From the NCBI GenBank assembly GCA_020425885.1, contig JAGQRA010000933.1, positions 1-8,980 on the forward strand: DNA of 8,980 nucleotides, written 5' to 3'. The position numbers and the translations under genes are program-made. Origin of the DNA: Planctomycetota bacterium. Lineage in GTDB: Bacteria; Planctomycetota; UBA1135; UBA2386. Below, in pieces: positions 5,660 to 8,980 of the stretch. Below the pieces are notes generated by a model. It made no database searches and had not been told where the DNA came from. It was given only the letters and a program-made list of their open reading frames with translations. Each line of letters begins with the position of its first letter. Positions within the stretch are counted from its first letter, which is position 1.

Positions 5660-6532
5660 TCAAAGGTCCCCCAACCCGCCGGGAACATCGATGACCCAAC
5701 CGACCGATTCCCGACAACTCGCTCCGCACTCGAGCTCGTTGCAGCTCTCGCAATCGGCGTCCACGATCTTGAATGCTGTTCCGCTGGCACCAGCCTGCTC
5801 GAGGGTCAGCAGGCAGACCCGGTTGGAAGCCAGCATGTATGGCAGGGAACCGATCGACTGCATGACGTAGCGCCCATCGCCGAACGGAACCAATGTCGTG
5901 ACCGTGCCGAGACGCTCCTCGAGACGTACCGCACTCGATAGATGCGCGCCACCGATCACGGCATCCGCGCGAATGCTGAGAGGCAAGAGCTGTCGCAGGA
6001 ACTGCTCCGAAGCCAGCGGGATGGAAATCTGCAGCCAGTAGCCTTCGTTCGCCGTCGAGCGCTGTCGCATCACGACGCCCGGGAATCCGAGGACATTCAG
6101 CGGCAGCTGCAGCCCCGGCAAGGTCTCGGTCTCGAAGGACGCCGAAAACGAGGTCGTAAGACCAGGGTCACCGAAGAAGCGGAAGAAGAGGTGGAGCCAA
6201 GTCGGCTCGCTGGAACCAGGCGTCGAAGGCCCGGTGAGCACGACGCGCATTGCGTGGTCATCGGCCGTGGTCGAGCCTGGATGCCGCGGCGTGCCATGCT
6301 CTACGACCTCGACGAAATCACTGCGCTGGTCACCGTCCGTGTCCGCAGTCTGCGCGCTGGTCAGGACCGCCCACTCGACCGCGTCCGGCAGGAAATCGCC
6401 ATCCGAGTCGATCACAGGGTCGGACGGGTCCGCGCGCAACGCCTTCGGCTCTGGCGACAACGCAATCATCCCTGCCAGCACCAGAAGCGCTGTCGTGAGG
6501 CAGGCGGTAGAAAGTGGACCAACGCGAATCAA
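5660..6532 (-). CDS. Secreted protein with thrombospondin type-3 calcium loops and a C-terminal Cys cluster
   Basis: This 290-residue exported protein has no recognised function. It starts at TTG, with AGGTG five bases upstream as a fair ribosome binding site. A hydrophobic segment (residues about 8-25) is a signal peptide or N-terminal anchor. Two aspartate-rich loops, [12 protein letters not shown] (42-53) and [12 protein letters not shown] (64-75), match the DxDxDGxxDxxE pattern of thrombospondin type-3 repeats, which bind calcium in secreted proteins. Residues about 90-240 look beta-rich. The C-terminus holds four closely spaced cysteines (261, 264, 269, 273; C-x2-C-x4-C-x3-C), suited to disulfides or metal binding. 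It lies 127 bp upstream of the sigma cassette start on the same strand, so it may precede that cassette in one transcript or be independent. Confidence 0.75.
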   Translation of the reverse strand: MIRVGPLSTACLTTALLVLAGMIALSPEPKALRADPSDPVIDSDGDFLPDAVEWAVLTSAQTADTDGDQRSDFVEVVEHGTPRHPGSTTADDHAMRVVLTGPSTPGSSEPTWLHLFFRFFGDPGLTTSFSASFETETLPGLQLPLNVLGFPGVVMRQRSTANEGYWLQISIPLASEQFLRQLLPLSIRADAVIGGAHLSSAVRLEERLGTVTTLVPFGDGRYVMQSIGSLPYMLASNRVCLLTLEQAGASGTAFKIVDADCESCNELECGASCRESVGWVIDVPGGLGDL

Positions 6533-6722
6533 GAAGACACCTGGGTACCGCGGGCTATGCCTCGGACCTCATGTGGGGTTTCGGCCTGAGCGGCATTCGC
6601 TTGACTGAATGATTGAACCCGGTCGAACCGCGGAACGCAATGGCCACGCAGACATGTGAGCCAAGAAGCGGCGTCGGATCGTGGCATCAGGCGGGAAAGG
6701 GATTGCCGGGCTTCAACGGCGA

Positions 6723-6749
6723 TTGTCTTTCCGTGACGGGCCCGATAAT
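6723..6749 (+). promoter_or_regulatory. Promoter-like sequence of tRNA-Arg
   Basis: TTGTCT (6723-6728, 4/6 to the -35 consensus) and GATAAT (6744-6749, 5/6 to the -10 consensus) are 15 bp apart, a little short. The predicted start is about 7 bases before the mature tRNA, and the stretch between is GC-rich, as in stringently controlled tRNA promoters. Confidence 0.45.
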
Positions 6750-6762
6750 ACCGGCAGTTGCT

Positions 6763-6839
6763 GCGCCCGTAGCTCAGCTGGATAGAGCGACGGCCTCCGA
6801 AGCCGTAGGTCAGAGGTTCGAATCCTCTCGGGCGTGCCA
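6763..6839 (+). tRNA. tRNA-Arg, anticodon CCG
   Basis: This is a complete 77-nt cloverleaf. The acceptor stem is GCGCCCG paired with CGGGCGT, the D stem GCTC/GAGC, and the anticodon stem ACGGC/GCCGT around loop CTCCGAA. The anticodon CCG is at 6797-6799, reading CGG arginine codons. The T arm is AGAGG-TTCGAAT-CCTCT. The discriminator is G, and CCA is encoded (6837-6839). The first acceptor pair is G1-U72 rather than the G-C found in the E. coli tRNA-Arg(CCG) it otherwise closely resembles. Confidence 0.97.
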
Positions 6840-6842
6840 TAA

Positions 6843-6880
6843 GCATACGCTAGGACGCATCTAGCGATGCTGTCTGTTCC
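6843..6880 (+). terminator. Stem-loop after tRNA-Arg, abutting the M61 peptidase start
   Basis: GCAT-A-CGCTAG (6843-6853) pairs with CTAGCG-ATGC (6861-6870), giving 10 base pairs with one bulged A and a 7-nt loop, followed by a moderately T-rich tail (TGTCTGTTCC). It begins 3 bases after the tRNA CCA and could terminate the tRNA transcript or define its 3' processing. It ends 10 bases before the GTG of the peptidase gene, so on a read-through transcript it would occupy the ribosome-binding region. Confidence 0.5.
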
Positions 6881-8659
6881 GTGACCGTGCTTCATTTCCA
6901 CATCGACGCCTCGGAGCCTGCGAGCCGAACCGCTCTGGTCACCCTGGAACTGCCTCGCCAGGCCTTGATTCGGGATGCGGTCGACGAGGCCGAGCCGGAG
7001 CCAAGCTCGGTTGCCGAGCTCTTCCTCGCAACCTGGACCCCCGGCAGCTACCTCCAGCGCGAGTACTCCCGCCACCTGAGCCGGGTCACCGCGGCCGATG
7101 CCGACAGCGGTGAGGCGCTGCCGTGCTGGAAGACGACGAAGAATCGTTTCGCGGTCGAGCTGCGGTCGCACACCGCGCGCGTCCGGCTCACCTATCGCGT
7201 CTACGCCCACGAGCTCACGGTGCGGACCGCGGATTTGAGCGACAGCCATGCCTATTGGAACAACGCGTGCTTCCTGCTCTGGCCTGTCGACCGGCCCGAG
7301 CTGCCATGCACCCTGCAGGTGAACATGCCACTCGACTGGGATGCAGCCAGCAGCCTCGAGGAATGCGATCGGCATGCCGGCATGATCACCTGGCGTGCCC
7401 GCGACCTCGATCACGCGATCGACAGTCCGTGCCTGATCGGGAAGCTGGAGCAGATCGAGTTCGCGGTGAATGGCGTGCCGCACGCAGCGGTTCTCGAAGG
7501 GCTATCGGGCATCGAACCACCCGCGACCCTGGCAGCTGACCTTCGCGCCATCGTCGAGGCCGCGGCCGCGGTGTTCGGCGGCGACCTTCCGTATCCGGAT
7601 TATCGTTTCCTGTGCCTGTTCACTGACGACGGTCATGGCGGACTCGAGCATCGCACCAGCTGCACCTTGTTGGCGCAACGGACCGTGTTCTCGGATCCAA
7701 AGGCCTACCGGGGGTTCCTGTCCCTCTGTGCCCACGAGTTGTTCCATGCCTGGAACGTCAAGCGGCTCCGACCCGCCGAGCTCTGGAGCTACGACTACGA
7801 ACGCGAGAACCTCACGTCCTTCTTGTGGCTTGCCGAAGGCTGGACCGCCTACTACGACGATCTGCTCTGTCTACGCGCCGGTCACAGCACCGCCGCGGAA
7901 TACCTGCAGCAGACCGTCACGAAGAACATCGAACGCATGCTGTCCGCAGCCGGCCGGCACAAGCTGTCCCTCGCCGAGTCGAGCTTCGATGCCTGGATTC
8001 GTCTCTATCGCCCCGACGAGAACACGCGCAACTCGTCGCAGAACTACTACGTCAACGGTGCGGTTGCGGCGATGTGCCTCGACCTCATGATCCGTAGCGA
8101 GACCGACGGGGAGAGGTCACTCGACGATGTCCTGCGCCACCTGTTCGAGCAGACATTCGGAGCAGGTCGCGGCTACGTGCTCGATGACGTGGTGGCGGCC
8201 TTGCACGAGGTGGCCGGCGAACGGCCCGTCGCGCTGATGCAGAGCATGGTTCAGGGGCCCCTGGATCCACCGCTCGAGGCGCTGCTGGGCGGATTCGGCA
8301 TCCGACTCGAGCAGGACCGACAGGACAAGCCGTTCCTCGGCGTGACGTTCAAGCCTGACTCGACTCGCATCGCAACGGTCCAGGACGACACCCCGGCGGC
8401 ACGCGGCGACATGCATCCCGATGACGAGATCCTCGCCCTGCGTGGTCTTCGCGTGACCAGCGACTCGTGGCAGGATGTGTTCGCCGCGGTCGCGCATCTC
8501 CAGGAACCACTCGAGGTATTGGTGTCGCGACGCGGTGTGATCCAGACGTTGAGCGTCACTCCGACGGCGAACCGGAGCAGCGTCGTGTTGCGCATCGACG
8601 AGAATTGCGACCCCGGCTGCGAGCGACTGCGCCGGGACTGGTTGCGGTCGTCGAGCTGA
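6881..8659 (+). CDS. M61-family metallopeptidase (glycyl aminopeptidase-like) with PDZ domain
   Basis: This 592-residue zinc peptidase has the usual length for family M61. The N-terminal part (about 1-200) is beta-rich and includes TWTPGSYLQREYSRH, typical of the family. The catalytic part has GGLEHRTS (253-260), the zinc motif HELFHAWNVKRLRP (285-298; H285, E286, H289) and the third ligand E319 in WLAEGWTAYYDD. Residues about 483-555 form a PDZ-like domain (FLGVTF, then DMHPDDEILALRGLRV). There is no signal peptide, so a cytoplasmic location is likely, where the enzyme would trim peptides; studied M61 enzymes prefer N-terminal glycine or alanine. The start codon is GTG with no Shine-Dalgarno sequence; a second in-frame GTG lies two codons later. 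The gene follows tRNA-Arg by 41 bp. Confidence 0.94.
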   Translation: MTVLHFHIDASEPASRTALVTLELPRQALIRDAVDEAEPEPSSVAELFLATWTPGSYLQREYSRHLSRVTAADADSGEALPCWKTTKNRFAVELRSHTARVRLTYRVYAHELTVRTADLSDSHAYWNNACFLLWPVDRPELPCTLQVNMPLDWDAASSLEECDRHAGMITWRARDLDHAIDSPCLIGKLEQIEFAVNGVPHAAVLEGLSGIEPPATLAADLRAIVEAAAAVFGGDLPYPDYRFLCLFTDDGHGGLEHRTSCTLLAQRTVFSDPKAYRGFLSLCAHELFHAWNVKRLRPAELWSYDYERENLTSFLWLAEGWTAYYDDLLCLRAGHSTAAEYLQQTVTKNIERMLSAAGRHKLSLAESSFDAWIRLYRPDENTRNSSQNYYVNGAVAAMCLDLMIRSETDGERSLDDVLRHLFEQTFGAGRGYVLDDVVAALHEVAGERPVALMQSMVQGPLDPPLEALLGGFGIRLEQDRQDKPFLGVTFKPDSTRIATVQDDTPAARGDMHPDDEILALRGLRVTSDSWQDVFAAVAHLQEPLEVLVSRRGVIQTLSVTPTANRSSVVLRIDENCDPGCERLRRDWLRSSS

Positions 8660-8690
8660 TCCCGGTTCGCACTCCTGCCGGTCGAAAGCG

Positions 8691-8719
8691 TGGCCAAGTC
8701 GCCGGGTCGGCCGTATGTT
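8691..8719 (+). promoter_or_regulatory. Weak sigma-70-type promoter candidate upstream of the last gene
   Basis: TGGCCA (8691-8696) and TATGTT (8714-8719), each 4/6 to consensus, are 17 bp apart in the 157-bp gap after the peptidase gene. No convincing terminator was seen in this gap. The match is modest and could be chance. Confidence 0.28.
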
Positions 8720-8819
8720 GCCGTTCTCCGTCAACCTCGCCGTGGCCCTGCGGCCTCGGTCGCGCTTTCGGCTGACGCCTCGGATCACTTTCCCCGACAA
8801 CAACCGGAGGGCCCGAGTG

Positions 8820-8980
8820 ATGACCCAATCGACCCGCCTCGCCAGTTGGCCTGGTCCGAGTCATCTCCTCGCGTTCGCGAACGCGGTGGTCGCGCTCCTG
8901 TCCGGCAGTTCCGTCGAGGCACAGAAGTCGCTCAAGGCCGTCGCCGCCGACCCGTTCCGGGTCGAGTGGTGGACGCCGCG
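8820..8980 (+). CDS. Exported protein, 5' part only (runs off the window)
   Basis: Only the first 53 complete codons are present. The start is well supported: GGAGG at 8806-8810 lies 9 bases before the ATG at 8820 and 6 bases before an adjacent in-frame GTG at 8817, so either could be used. The first 35 residues resemble a signal peptide: arginine near the start, a hydrophobic stretch (LLAFANAVVALLSG) and a cleavage-like VEA-Q. The mature part begins KSLKAVAADPFRVEWWTP, which I do not recognise. Codon use stays GC-rich to the window edge. Confidence 0.7.
   Translation, partial: MTQSTRLASWPGPSHLLAFANAVVALLSGSSVEAQKSLKAVAADPFRVEWWTP

Noticed and set aside
6529..6846. Minus-strand frame reading [16 protein letters not shown] across the tRNA
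   Set aside because: This is the familiar spurious translation of the antisense strand of a tRNA gene, not a protein.
6854..6880. Minus-strand GGAAC-N18-CGTC resembling an ECF promoter
   Set aside because: The spacing is one base longer than at the sigma gene, the motif lies within the tRNA stem-loop, and it would drive antisense transcription through the tRNA.
6713..7483. Minus-strand frame reading [18 protein letters not shown] across the tRNA
   Set aside because: This is another known artefact of translating antisense tRNA; the rest is a shadow of the M61 peptidase gene.
1..8980. Mobile elements, CRISPR arrays, attachment-site duplications of the tRNA 3' end
   Set aside because: No transposase or integrase frames, no regularly spaced repeats, and no second copy of the tRNA 3' end were seen in the window.

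Overview
The window is GC-rich and gene-dense, with gammaproteobacterial traits: an RseB-like protein in an ECF sigma/anti-sigma cluster, a Fis-type sigma-54 activator homologue, a tRNA-Arg(CCG) with encoded CCA, and beta-barrel and signal-peptide proteins typical of a Gram-negative cell. The lineage cannot be fixed from sequence alone; a Xanthomonadales-like or related gammaproteobacterium is a guess.

Minus-strand block, read right to left from about 6.53 kb to 0.07 kb. (1) A secreted protein with two thrombospondin-type-3 calcium loops and a C-terminal cysteine cluster (6532-5660). (2) A compact envelope-stress-type cassette: ECF sigma factor (ending 4834), overlapping zinc-finger anti-sigma factor (4837-4190) and RseB/LolA-fold periplasmic protein (4124-3060). 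(3) A second regulatory group: a 143-residue protein of unknown function (2804-2373) behind a near-consensus sigma-54 (-24/-12) promoter, a sigma-54-activator-like AAA+ regulator (2205-916), and a small outer-membrane beta-barrel protein (837-73). The AAA+ protein lacks the GAFTGA loop needed to engage sigma-54, has an inverted Walker B acidic pair (ED instead of DE), and has a degenerate receiver domain.

Plus-strand block from 6.7 kb to the right edge: tRNA-Arg(CCG) with its own promoter-like sequence and a following stem-loop, an M61-family (glycyl aminopeptidase-like) metallopeptidase with a C-terminal PDZ domain (6881-8659), and the 5' end of a gene for an exported protein that runs off the window (from 8820). 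The region 6533-6762 is a divergent promoter region between the two blocks.

The sigma cassette reads as a classical signal chain: the periplasmic sensor acts on the membrane anti-sigma, which releases the sigma factor, and a GGAAC-N17-CGTC element at the sigma gene's 5' end suggests autoregulation. The second group is the most unusual part: a strong sigma-54 promoter lies next to an activator-family protein that looks unable to activate sigma-54. No mobile elements, CRISPR arrays or integration signatures were seen, and no gene-free stretch exceeds 300 bases.
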